Shown here: one piece after another, positions 1 through 12,500 of the stretch
How the letters are laid out: every line of letters begins with the position of its first letter
How positions within the stretch are numbered: position 1 is the stretch's first letter
DNA from: Eopsaltria australis
Lineage: Eukaryota; Chordata; Aves; Passeriformes; Petroicidae
Direction of reading: 5' to 3'
DNA: 64,000 bases
NCBI GenBank assembly: GCA_034509425.1
Contig: JAVTVJ010000342.1
Coordinates: 1,674,001-1,738,000, forward strand
Notes under the pieces: model-generated
Database searches by the model: none
The model's input: the letters and a program-made list of their open reading frames with translations, nothing else
What the model was told of the DNA's origin: nothing
Position numbers and translations under genes: made by a program

Positions 1-327
1 GCCCTAACCAAGGACACCTGGAACTAGCAGCAGCTCTTGGTCAGTGGAAGGGCATTCCAAGAAGAGGTGTAAGAAGTGGCTGATCACCTGAACAGGCAGT
101 GCATGGCATCATTTTGTTCTTCATGTCCAGCAGATCCAGCAGGCCTGTGCAGGAGCAATCCCCTCTCTCACTTTTTCCCTGTTGAACGCTTCCCACCAGT
201 TGCTTTTCCTTCTTTCCTTCAAGAGAGTATTTGTCCTACCTGAGTTATGCTTGTGTAGAGAAGCACAGTAAGGAATCAGATGTGTCAGCCTAAGCAGTAT
301 TTCTGTTCTTTTCCCTGTTTTGATCAG
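1..327 (+). other. YEATS2: YEATS2 intron (partial, upstream of first exon in window)
   Basis: Non-coding sequence ending in the TGATCAG acceptor before the first exon seen. The first exon opens with two bases of a split codon, so an upstream exon must lie outside the window. Nothing else is recognised here. Confidence 0.7.
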
Positions 328-567
328 GATTCTCTGGGAGTGCTGAAACCGAAAGACATGCCGCGTTTTATTCCCTGCCATCCTCGATAGAGCGGACTCC
401 CACCAAGTTAGCCACACAGAAAGTTGCCTTTGGCTCTCATGGAAATTCAGCCTTTCAACCCATTGCAGCTAGCTGTAAAATAGTGCCTCAAGGTCAGAGT
501 CCAAGCCCTGCAGAGTCACCAGGAAAATCCTTCCAGCCTATCACCATGAGTTGCAAGATTGTATCAG
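328..567 (+). CDS. YEATS2: YEATS2 coding exon (window exon 1)
   Basis: Begins with two bases of a split codon, then FSGSAETERHAAFYSLPSS, and ends SCKIVS plus one base before donor GTGAAT. It carries two copies of an 11-residue motif of the form FQPIxxSCKIV (453-485 and 531-563). Acceptor CAG at 325-327. Phase 1 exit matches exon 2. Confidence 0.93.
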
Positions 568-3500
568 GTGAATGTTAGTTTACTTACCCGAGTGCCTCCC
601 CCTGGAAAACAAGAAAGTGAACCAGTTGGACTTGTTTTGTGTCCTTCCCTTGATTTTCTGCCAGTCTTCGAGCATCAGACAGTAGGAAACTCCAGCATAA
701 GGAGCTAAGCACACTTCTTAATGTTCAGTGAAAAACAAATACAAGTGTGCAATGGTTCCCAACAGATCAAAAGCAGGGTGAGAGCTGTTCTCTCCCTGTT
801 CTTGAATGCTTTTAAGTATGAAATAGTCTTGAAATGGACTGCTACCCACAGAAAGCCCCAGGCAAAAACACATCTTCCATGTAGAATATTTTTATATGGA
901 AAGAAGCCATTCTTCTCCCTCCTGCTTTCATACAGTTGGGATGGATTAAGAATAATTTTTTTCTTGGTTACTGGGCAGATAATTAGTTTTAACCTTGTAG
1001 ACTCAAATAGACCCTCTTGTGCTTGCCATATTGCATCACATGGAGCAGCTTTTGTCTTTGTCTTCCAAAAGTCCAGCTTGTGTTGGATTAAATTGCCAGC
1101 TGGCTGGAGTGAGCAATGGCACAGCCTCTGAACCAAACATGGCCAAGGTGCTGCCTTGCTCATCTCACTTGTGGTCCCTTCCCTGCCTGGGGGTGATGCC
1201 AATCAGTGGGTGATGTTTTACATCAGAAAGTATTAATGTACAGCTCACCATGGCACATGCTGTGAAGCTGCAAGGTGACCTGTTGCAGCTCTTCATTTTC
1301 TGCTGTTCAGGGTAGAGAGGATGAAGCACCAGCTATTGGTACGTTTGATTTCTGGTGATCTGCTCTCAGATAATTTTCTTAAAGTGTGTCTGGTTTGTTG
1401 TTTTGGTTTGGTTTTGTTGTTTTGTTTTGGTTTGGTTTTTTTTTTAAATTAAATTTCAATATTGTTGCTTGATATCTTAAAACTGTACTCAGGTTAATTT
1501 ACACTTGAACCTGTGCCAAGTGCTTTATTCTTTCTTTATAAGCTCTTCTCCTGATCTTCTCTCAAGGCTTCCTAGGAAGCAGGAATTACAGGGGCCATCC
1601 CATCTTTCCTAAAGTTCTTGGACTATTCTTTGTTGATCTTTGCTATTTAAATGTTTCCCTGCTAGGTATTTTCCCAAGGTTCTGCTGTCTGCTGAGAAGG
1701 GTTACCTCATTCAGATTCCAAAGCAGTTTATAAGACATGGACATTTTATTTGATGAGCATGTGTGCTCTGTTTTAATTGTCAGTAACTGCCAAGAAAGTA
1801 GATTAACAGGCAGGTGAAGCTTGGTGTTTGCTTCTGTTTCTTTTCTCTGATCACTTCCTTGCCTGTCCTTTTCTCTGAATTTCTTGTTTATCTCTTCATG
1901 CTGCTTTTTTCTTCTCTCCTGGCCATGTTACCCAGAAGTTGCACATTTTACAGAATGTAGTGGGAGCAGTGAAGGGACCTGGGTGTTCCTGCTGCCCAAG
2001 GCTGTTCCACACAGCTTTTTTAGGGGAACTCCTTGGTTCCAACTCTGAGTGCCTGTACCATGGGCTGCACAAAGTCAAGAGAGCTCAAGTCTCCTTCTTC
2101 ATCTCCTTGGGCGCACTGGTCTTGGCAGTGAAAATTATGTAGGTACTACCCCTCAGGACTCAGGGGTGGAGCAGATGGCTTCTCAAATTCCCTTTGAGCC
2201 CTGCTTGTCCTGGTAGGCAGAGCATGTCCAGGGTAGGTGTGAGCTGTAGTGCTTATGTGCCTTTTCCTTTCCTTCTGTCTCCTCTTTCCTTCTCCGAGTC
2301 CTGGGACCTCACTCAGGCTGGGAAATGCATCCTCACAAAACCTTCCTTCTCTAAGCCTTTTTCAAAAGTTACTGCTATTGCCATGTTTTTATGTTCTGAC
2401 CACATTGACAAGCTAGAAGCATTGGACTTTTTTTCCTAAGGTTCTCCAATATCGACCCCTAGTCCATCTCCGCTACCTCGTACCCCAACGTCCACTCCGG
2501 TGCACATGAAGCAAGGCTCTGCTAGCTCAGTCATTAATAACCCCTATGTTATTGTGGACAAGCCTGGACAGACGGTTGGAGCAGCAGCCAGCAGCACAGG
2601 TGTGTAGTGTGACCACACAAGGCAGTGGCTTAGTCTTACCCACTTTGAGTTTGTTCTCCCTTTAAAGTGATCTGTAAAACAGCAGCGTTTCAGCTTGTGG
2701 AGATGGGAAAGTGCTCAGCAGAGAAAGAGGAAGGTGTTGGCTTGCACAGCTGGCGTGTGTGTGTGTGGCTGAGGGTATCTCAGACTTCCTTTAGGAAACA
2801 GCTCAGTGTAAAGCCAAACTGAATTCACAGATACCTCTTCAAAGAGAGCCTGTTCATCTCAGGTGAAAAGGGAAGGGGAGAAGGTGATGTGGACTGTGTT
2901 GCACAGCTTTAGATAGAAACAGGGCACAGGTGGTGGGTGACAGTGGTGGCATGGATGTGACAAAGCATGGAGAGGTCACAGTGACTGGCAGATCAGTGTT
3001 AGGTCCCAGCACAGCAGCTGTGTTGAAATGCAGAGACCCTGGTTACCAGGAGAACAGCCAGGCTGGTTTTTGTTACTGCTTTCACCTTTGCCCTGGTCCA
3101 ACTCTGGCTATTTTGGATTCTTCATAACTGGATTCCCTCAGTGGTGACAAGAACCTGGAGTCACAGGGAGGGCTGAACTGCAGGACACAGGTGATGGGTA
3201 GAGCAGTCAGTCAGTAATCTTTGTGTTGGGGCTGGAGGAAAGGCCCCTCACGTCATTTATTTGCTGTGATATATGGCCAAGAACTGCTGTCTGTTTTAAA
3301 ACACACTTGTTTGTGTCTGTGTGTGCTTCCCAGCATCTCAGGAGGATGCCCAGGGCCAAGTGAGGCAGTGCAGCATCCATGGGACACAAACCATTTGCTG
3401 GGTGTGGTTGGAAAGCACAAAAATTCTTTTTACTAATGCTGCCTCCCTTTATCTGAGGGAACACAGCTGTCATGTTCATTTTAATTTCATCACAGAGGCA

Positions 3501-6500
3501 ATTGGGAGGGTAATTGGTAGGAATTGTGTAGCTGTATCTGAATTTTTAAAGTATGTTTTGGGGCTTTCTTTGTAACACTGATGCTGTTTTACCAATAGGG
3601 TTTGATTAACAGGGAACTTTTTGATTGATTGGGGGGTTTCTGCCTCTTATTTTCTGTTTCTTCTTACCTCCAGCCTGACTGTCTACTCTGCCTAAGTGGT
3701 TTATCACAGTTTGGGTGACTTTTGGGTTCTTCCAATAGCCGTTTGTACATGGAGGATAGGATGTGCAGAAGCACCAGATTGTTTGGACATACAAATGTTA
3801 GAGCAGTTATTGTTAAAGTGCAGTTATTGTTAAATTTCCCACCACAGTGGAGATGTAAGTACAGAGTGGCCTGGCAGAGGCTGCCTGTCCCTCCCTGCAC
3901 TCTGTGCCTTCCCTGTATCCTGCACGAGTCAGATCAGATCAGTGGCAGAGCAGAAAATTGCTGCCCTCCCCAAACAGCTTTGCTGGGAGAGAGCCTCACC
4001 ACCAGGTCCTGTGTGAGGGAGCAGGAGGGTCTGTGGAACTTTTGGCAACAGCAGCCAGGCTGGATTGAGCATAAAGTGTGTTGCAGAAAGTCACTGGGGC
4101 ACTTTTTGATAAGGCTGCAGATTGTATTTAAGAAAAGGGGTGAGATCTTCATACTCTGTGAAAGCCAGCCTTCCCAAAGTCCTTATTCTCAGAAATGGCT
4201 GCTCATTTACTTCTAAACTGAATTATGGATTATTGTACAACTGTGTGAGAGACTGGTTTTTTGGTTTCACGTGTGTAACCCGTGGCTTTGGTGTCTCTTG
4301 AACAAACAAAACTGACAAACCAGCCCAACAGCAGCAGCAGCAAGGCTGCTGAGGAGCAGTCTTGTCCACACACTGATAATGCAGGGTAAGTTTGCCACTG
4401 GACCCCATCCGTCCTGGGGGCCAGGAGAGTGCTGTGGTGTCAGTCTGTTCATTTTGCAAGAGCATCTGCCACAGAGGACCCTACGCCTTCATTCCTTGTT
4501 TCTGTTTCTTCCTTTACCCTCCTCACTCCATCCCTTGCTCTTGTAACTCCTCACTTTGTCTCCCTCCTTTTCTGGCCTTCCTTTTCCTTCCCTCTCCAAG
4601 CCTTCCTCCTTGCCAGTGTCCAAGGCTAGTGTGGGTTCAGAGGCTGCTGGCCAGCGGAGGACTTTGCATCTGCAGCAGCAAGTTCTGTCCTAATTTCACA
4701 TATTTGCACCCTTAGCTGGTATCCTCAGCCACCCTGAAGGGTCCTGACCATTTGCTTGCAGCACACAGAGCAGTGGGTGGAAAGTCCCTTCTCTGGGGTG
4801 TGGTTCCTGCAGGTGGAAATCAGTGGTGGACTTCTTTTGTACCCGTGGCAGTTCCTGCTGATGTACCTGGTGGAGAATGCAGGTGAAATGAAATGCCTTG
4901 TTCCTTGTTAGAGGAGGTTTCATGTGTGCAGTGGCCCTGCTCCCAGCCCTCACCCAGAATCTGCTTTATTTCCTGCTGTGCAGGGAGCCCGACCAGCAAA
5001 CTGAGCAGTGGCTGCCAGGCCTCTCACGGGACGGGATCTCCTGTGTCAAAGACCCATGGGAGCACTTTTGGCACCTCAGCTGTCAAGGTAATGTTCTCAT
5101 TAGGTGTGTACTTCCCATTTAAAGTCCAGCTTCCAATTAAACAGGGCTTTTTAGTGTTAGAAATGCTGCACTTCAGGCAAGTTCTTTAGATTGTCATTTC
5201 ATGTGAAGGTTTACTGTGTCTAACAGATGGAGCATAGGAGAGCATGGTGGTTATACAAGATGATGGTGTCACTTCATGCAGCTCTAATTAGACTTGCCTA
5301 CATATCTGTTAAAGGCACTGCTCTTCTACTTCTCTGTGAGGAAATCCATGGAGGGCATAGCTCCCAAAACGTTGTACCTTTCAAAAAAGCTCTTCTGTAG
5401 CTGACTTTGATCTTCTTCACTTTGTTAGTGTCAGAGTATGATTAAACCAGAGGTGCCTACCACAGAACCTTCACTGTTCATTATTTTTGTACAACAGCTG
5501 TTCCTAGCAGCCTGAAAATAGCTCATGTAGTGGTTTTACAACTGCCTGCATCTAGAGAAATGTTTGTGTAAACAGTGGAGTAACATTTGGATGTGTAAAC
5601 AAACAGCAATAAATGCAGTTTGTGCTTCTGTTCTGCAGAGCCCAAGAGGTACAGAGCTGAGCTGTCTCACATAAAATCTCTCCCTCATCTTGTGCTAGGG
5701 ATGATATTTCTGGCAGGGAAGTGGCGTCAGCGAGGCTCTGAAAGCAGCTGGTGGGTGTGCTGCTGGAAACAGGAGCATTTCCCTGTCTCCAAGCCACAGT
5801 ATTAATGCAGGGTATGGTGGGGGAAGGCTTGCCAGTCAGCCTGCAGAGAGCAAATCACATTTGGAGCTGAGATGCTTCCTTATCTGCTGGGGAAAAAGTG
5901 TTGCAGATTGTTGTCTGAAGCAGTTGGTTTGGAGTGGCATTTTAAGTGTCAGGTGTGCAGCTAGCTGGTCAGATTTTAAAAACCTTGTGTGCTCAGATGG
6001 ATTTCACTCAACTGTGTTGAAAATAGTTCATTATTCTTTATTTTTCACTGACTTGGGACCCTTTTTTTCTGAGAAGTTTTCAATGAGTCAGAGTAGGCAC
6101 ACATCATTAGTAAAGGTTGAATTCTGTATTTCCAGGGCAACGTTAAAAACTGAAGATATTTTTAAAAACCCATTAAAATCATACTTCTGTAAACAGAAAT
6201 GTAATTTGATTTATGTCTTCTGGTTGGTGCAAAAGCTGTAATTTTAGGGTTTCTTTAAAGAGAAGAGTGTGTCTGATAGTTCAGTGGGATATCACAAGTT
6301 GTGCATAACTCACCACTTTTCACCTCTTCACTGTGTGCTAGTTTTCTGGATTCATTTTGATCACTTCAGGCTGTGTTTCTGCAGCCAGTCTCAAGTGCAG
6401 CTGCTGTTGGGAGGACAGGTTGTGCCTCTGGCCTTGTCTTCACACCTCCCATTTGCTGCCAGCTGTGCAGCTGTGTGGTGACCCAGAGCAGACAGCCAAC

Positions 6501-9500
6501 CTGTGTGGAACCTGATGTGTTTCCAGCCACTAGGAGGATGCCAGGAGTTGCAGGGCCTGATTTCTGGTCATAATCCAACCCAAGGATGGGCCAAGTGATT
6601 GTAATAGCATGGCTTTGGGGTTCACATTGATTGTAAAAGAGAGCACTTACACTGTGACAAACTCCCTTAAATACACTTGGCTTCTCTGCTGGCCTCAGAC
6701 CCAGAAGTGCCAGGTGTGTGATTTTGCAGGTGTGGAAATGTTTTTTACTTGATGTTTGTTGTTTCTGCCAAGTGGTGAGTTCTGTCTGGAAGGATTGTGT
6801 GCCACTGCATTGTTCCAGTTAGCCAAGAGCATAAATTCCTCTGAGAGAAGAATTTTCCCCTCCATAACTTGTTTCTTCTTTACACTGTCTTCTCTCTCTG
6901 AGATTGTGTATAGAATCACAGAATGACTGAGGCTGGCAGAGACCTCTGGAGATCAACCACAAAGTGAAAAACTTTTATATTAAAAAATTGATCAGAGAAC
7001 ATGAGTTGATATTTTTGCCTGTGTATGATGTGGTAAGAAACAGTTACTGCTGTTGGTGATGTAACTTTCCAAATAAAATTTGCTTTGTGGGTTACATTAA
7101 GGAAGTTAGACTCCTTTTACTCAAGTGTTGACTGATTTTTGGAAATACCTTATTTGCACAGGTGTTTTGGCCTGCCCAGATGGTCCATGCTGCCCTTTAT
7201 TAGCAGTCACTTGTTTTATTTCTTTTATTGGACATTTCACTGATTTTTGCACCATGTCTTATTTGCAGCAGGAGGATTCTCTTTTTGCCACCATGCCACC
7301 CCTTTGTCCCATTGGGAGTCATTCCAAGGTGCAAAGCCCCAAATCGGTCACTGGAGGACTTGGAGCTTTCACAAAGGTATTCCTGCTGATTTTTGTGCTG
7401 GGACAGGCACCCAGTAGTGTCATTTCATGCTGACTTGTGCCCCAAACCATGGAATTCCAGCGCCTGCAAAACTCTTACTGGAACCTATGTCTCTTGCTCT
7501 GTAGCATCTCTCAAAAATGTGTCTTATTTTCTTTCCCTGTGGCTCTGCTGTACCTGGGTTCTTTCCTTTTATCACCTCTTCCATCCTTTTTGGGGTTCTT
7601 TTTGAATCACTGTTGTGTTCAGGCTGATATTTTGAAAGCTATTTTTAATGGGATGCAGTAGAAGTAAACTGCAATAGATGTGTCAGGAGCTTCTTAAAAA
7701 TTGTAACAGTGATTTGTGAATCTCAGATGTTGCTTCTTCTGATTATGTTTCCTTAAATATTACCACATGGAATTTAAAATTGTTTCTGCCAGTGTTAAGT
7801 GATCCAAGTAAAAGGTGGAAGAATGCTTCCTAACAGTTACAGTACCTACAACAATCTAACATGAAAAAAACCCTCAAAAGAGGATTTTTTGTGTCAGTGC
7901 CCTTAGGGATTAGATGTAGGGGAAACATAAAACATATACACAAGAGAATGTGTGTATGTCAGCTATAATAATTTACAGTGTCTGTAGCTATTGGTTGTAA
8001 TGTTGCAGGATAGAAATAAAAAGCAGGTTCAGAACATGAATTTGAAACTTTAAAGTGTGGTGGCTCTGTGCTGAGATGCAGAGTCTGAAGAAGTCAGGTC
8101 TGGCCAAGTCCCCTCTCAGGATGAGATGTACTTGTAGCACTGTCAGCAATTGCTGTGGCTCTGGAATTTCCGTGCCCACCTCTGAAATGTGGACTGCTGT
8201 GTCACTGTGTCATTTGTCACACCATCCCACACGCTGTGTGGGGAGCCGCCCTCACTTGGGGCCGATTTAGGGAGTCCCCATGGTGGTGAGCACCACGTGC
8301 GAGTTCAGAGCCCTTCCCTGCAGACAGGCTGCTCCACAGGCCACCTCCAGTGGTGGAAGGTGCTTTCTTTGCTTGTGACTGTTTGTCCCCCTTGCCCAGG
8401 TGATAATCAAGCAGGAGCCCGGGGAGCTGCCGCAGCAGGCAGCGGTGCCGGCGGCGGGCGCGGCGCAGCCCTCGGTGCAGCAATACGTCACCGTCAAGGG
8501 CAGCCACATGCTGGCCCTGTCCCCACAGAAACCCATCGTGAGCACTGGAGAGGGCACGGTGCAGTCCAAGGTAAGGGGCACCTGGGCATCCCTGGGGTGG
8601 TGGGAGCTGTCTCAGGGTGTTACTGCAGGGGAGCAGGGTTGCTCCTGCCTCGCTCCCAGGTGGCAGCACCATGGGTGGCTGGGTTCCTGTGTGCAGAGTG
8701 GCTCTTGTCCTGCTTCCATGTGATGCTTTAAGTTTTAGCTTTTATATTTTTCAGATCCTGTACTGCATCAGTGTATAATTCTGAACTCCACAGAGTGTCA
8801 GTGAGCTCTCTGCACAGTTTGGTCACACACAACAATCCTTCCAGGCCTGAGAGCCAAGGACACCTCACAGCCTCAGGGCCCAAAAAGTATCAACAAAAGT
8901 GAATTGGGGGCAGCAAACTGGGGAAATGTGACTTCATTACCTGAAGCTGGAATTGGACAATTAACCCCTGAGATGCAAATAGACCAAACTTATCTCTGTG
9001 TGAGAAACTGGTGCCCATTGTCCATGCTGGGTGCAGCCTCTGGGAGGCTCCTGCACTGCCCAGGGTGGATCTGTTGAAGGCCTTTAATAAATCCCCACTT
9101 TGTCCTCTTAACTCTGTTCAGCCTCTGTTCTAGGGAGCCAGTTCAAGGCATCACATGTTGTTCTTGGGAGGGGAACAGGCTGATCGGGCACTGTTGCATT
9201 TTATTGTGTACAGGGACATCTCCCACTTCTGCCCAAGCCATTGCAGCAGTGGGGTGGGGATGCTTTGGAATTGTCACCCCAGAAAGCTGGCTGCCATCAG
9301 CAGCTTGTGCTGAAACTCATCCAGGTCTTTCCCTAAGAGAAGGTGAATTCTGTCCTCGGAATGCAGGCCTGCAATCTAAGAGAACAGCACAAATAGGGAG
9401 TGGGCTGGAGGCTGAGCCAGAGCTAGCATTAGGTGAGAGCAGTCCTGCTTGAGCGGCAGCTCAATCATTTTACTGCAGGAGTCGTGCCAATGCAGTTCTG

Positions 9501-12500
9501 CTTTGACAGGGGTGACACAGCTTCTAAGAAGGCACAGTGACAAGATGACAGATGTGTCAGAAATTGTCTCCATTCTTGCCTCTTTCCATTGTGGACAGAG
9601 TCCAGTGATGTGCCAAGCACTAGAGATTGCATGCAGAACTTTCACGTTTGCATAAGTAAATACTTCTTTTGCATTTGCAACATTTCCTTGTTCTTTTAGC
9701 TGCCTTTCTTGCCTGTTTGAACAGGTATGCAAATACTCATATTCTGCTGCAGTTACCCTTAAGACATAAAATTGAAGCACTTTGTGGGTTCTGCTTTGAG
9801 GCCGTAGTTTTCCCAGGGAATCTGTTCCCATTAATGTGTTGAAACTGAATTTCTGCAGGTCTTTAATTCACCAAGGCAAGCTTTATCTTCAGCTGGAATG
9901 AAGCCATTGCTTATAAACCAGAAAAAATGGAATTGCCCTGTCATTTGAATGAAGTTAATCTTTTGTGGGTGCGCTGAGATCCTGCCTGGGTTTAACAGTT
10001 TATCGTTTTACTTGGCATTGGCCTCTTGCCAATTTAATTTTGTTCCTGAATGAAGAGCTTCTGTCCTGAAATGTCTGGAGATGGGGGTCGTGCATCAGCC
10101 AGGATTCCCAGGATGGCTGTGGCCAGCAGTGCCCCATCCCATCCTATCCTATCCCATCCCATCCCTGTTTGTTGCAGGTTGTTGGAGTCCCGGTTGGTTC
10201 TGCCTTGCAGTCGACGGTGAAACAGGCGGTGGCCATAAGTGGTGGCCAGATCCTTGTGGCCAAGTCCAGCTCCTCGGTGGCAAAGGCTGTTGGTTCCAAG
10301 CAGGTGGTGACTCAAGGTGTAGCCAAAGCCATCGTGAGTGGAGGTGGAGGGACAATTGTTGCTCAGCCCGTGCAGACCATAACAAAGGCACAAGTTTCTT
10401 CCACGGGGGCTCCGAAAAGTACATCTCAAGGCTCAGGTAGAGTGATTTTACACCTTGTTAGCAGCTAGTGATTGGTCTGTAATTTATTCAACTGCAAAAT
10501 AACTTGAAAAACTTGAAAGCGAGTAGAGAGCTCCGTAGGAAAATTCAGGCTGAGGTTAATGAAGAAAGTGCTAATTCATTATGTGTGAGGGGGAAGAGGG
10601 AGCACAAGTGCTTTAAAACATGCAGTGTTCTGGGAGTGGAGACTGGATGGGTACACTGGGGAATGTGCAGGGGACCTGGCAGACTTGCATGGAGGCAGGT
10701 CTCACATTTTTGCCTGGCACTGTGGTCCTTTCCCCAGGAATCCAGCCAGCCAGAGCCAAAAAGTCCCTGTTTCACCCCACATCTTCCCCAGTGCTTACAG
10801 CTCCAGGAGTATGGGCAGAAACCCCATCTGCATGTGCACACAGCTGCTTTGGCTGAGCAGGGGCTGAGCCTGTGTGGTGTCTGAGGCTGCAGGAAGCCTG
10901 CACACCCCATGGCTGTGCTGCTTTGGCCTGCAGCCACAGTGGGACTGCACTCAGAGAGATTTTTTCCAGACCCATTAAAAAAAGTGTCTGTGCATCACTG
11001 GTGGAGTTAATCTGCGGTTAGAGCAGATAAGTAGGGATTACTGAGGGCTGGTTGCATGTCACTGAGTACTTCCATCCTGTGCAGATTGCAGTGCTTACTA
11101 CTTTTTGCAAGCAGCTGTTTTATTTCTTTTTATTCTCTCTTTCTAGTGATGGCTACACTGCAGCTACCAGCCACCAACCTGGCAAACTTGGCAAACTTAC
11201 CACCAGGCACCAAGCTGTACCTCACCACCAACAGCAAGAACCCTTCTGGGAAAGGAAAACTGCTGCTGATACCCCAAGGAGCCATCCTGCGAGCCACAAA
11301 TAATGCTAGTTAGTCTTGCAGGGAAATCTAATGAGTTAAATAATGTAATCACTGCATGATTAATATGTTTGGCGTTTTTGCTATAAAGCATCCCAGTACT
11401 GTGGAAGTCAGGAATGGGATAGGGTTTCTTTGTTCACAACAACCCATATGTGGTGCTTTTTAAGGCTGAGGTCTCACAAGTGGCTTTTGTTTGCAGTGAA
11501 GCTGCTTTTCATGCCGTGCTCTCAATGCAGAAACATGTTTTTTGTTAATAGGGCTGTGAATGGAACTCCCAGTGAAATACCTGCAGCTGGGACAGTCCAA
11601 CTTTGATAATCTCATTGGCAGCAAGGAAGATCAAATACTTGTGATGTTTATGACAGAGCCATGAGTATTTTTTTTACCCTTGTTTCTTAATGAGAGTCTG
11701 CAGAAAAGTTGCTGTTCAGGCTGTTCTTTCTGGAGATAGAGCAATATCAAAGCATCACTGCAAATTACCACTGCTTGCTATCCATCATCTGTTATCATGT
11801 TAACAAAATTGCATTGACAGCCAATGAAAGTAAAATTAAGAAGCCAGTGACATTCAGAGTGTTGCCAGAGCTTTTGCTGCAGATCTATAACCTGCAAAAG
11901 AGTGATGAAAAGGTTGTTCTTCTGTTGGACAGCATTTTCATTTGATAGAAAATTCAAAATAGCCTGAAACGAGCTTTGCTTGCCCACCAGCCCTTCTTAT
12001 CTCCCCAGCAGCTCCTCTTGTTCATGGCATAAGCTGAGCTGTAAGAGATCACAGCAGCACAGCTGAACTCTTTTTACTGAATAATAATGGTACTTGGCTG
12101 CAAAACACATGGCACCAAATGTCTGGCAAAGTCTTTTCAAGTACTTGTACATACAGGGATGCTTCAGCAGCTGGCTGGTTACCAAAGGGTCAAGTCTTTT
12201 CCTCTGGTCACAGGTCTTCAGTCTGGTTCTTCTACGAATAGTGGAGGAGGAGGAGGAGGAGGAGGAACCCAAAGCACAAGCAGTAACTTGTCACAGCACC
12301 TCACCTACACATCCTACATCCTGAAGCAGACACCCCAGGTCAGTGGCACAAGCATCTCAGTGGAAGCACTCTGACATTTCAGGCTGCAGTGGTGTGAGGT
12401 GGATGTCTGTGGCTCTGTGGGATGTGAAACGTTCTTGGACTTTGGTGTCTGGATCTTGTTTGACTTTTTTCCTGATGTGCTTCCATCAGAAAGTGCTCTG

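Noticed and set aside
705..1202. Overlapping 165- and 136-codon frames on both strands
   Set aside because: In a YEATS2 intron, with no domain and no splice or codon-use support; chance openness.
8189..8731. 180-codon plus-strand and 151-codon minus-strand frames
   Set aside because: Other-frame shadows of the GC-rich YEATS2 exon 5.
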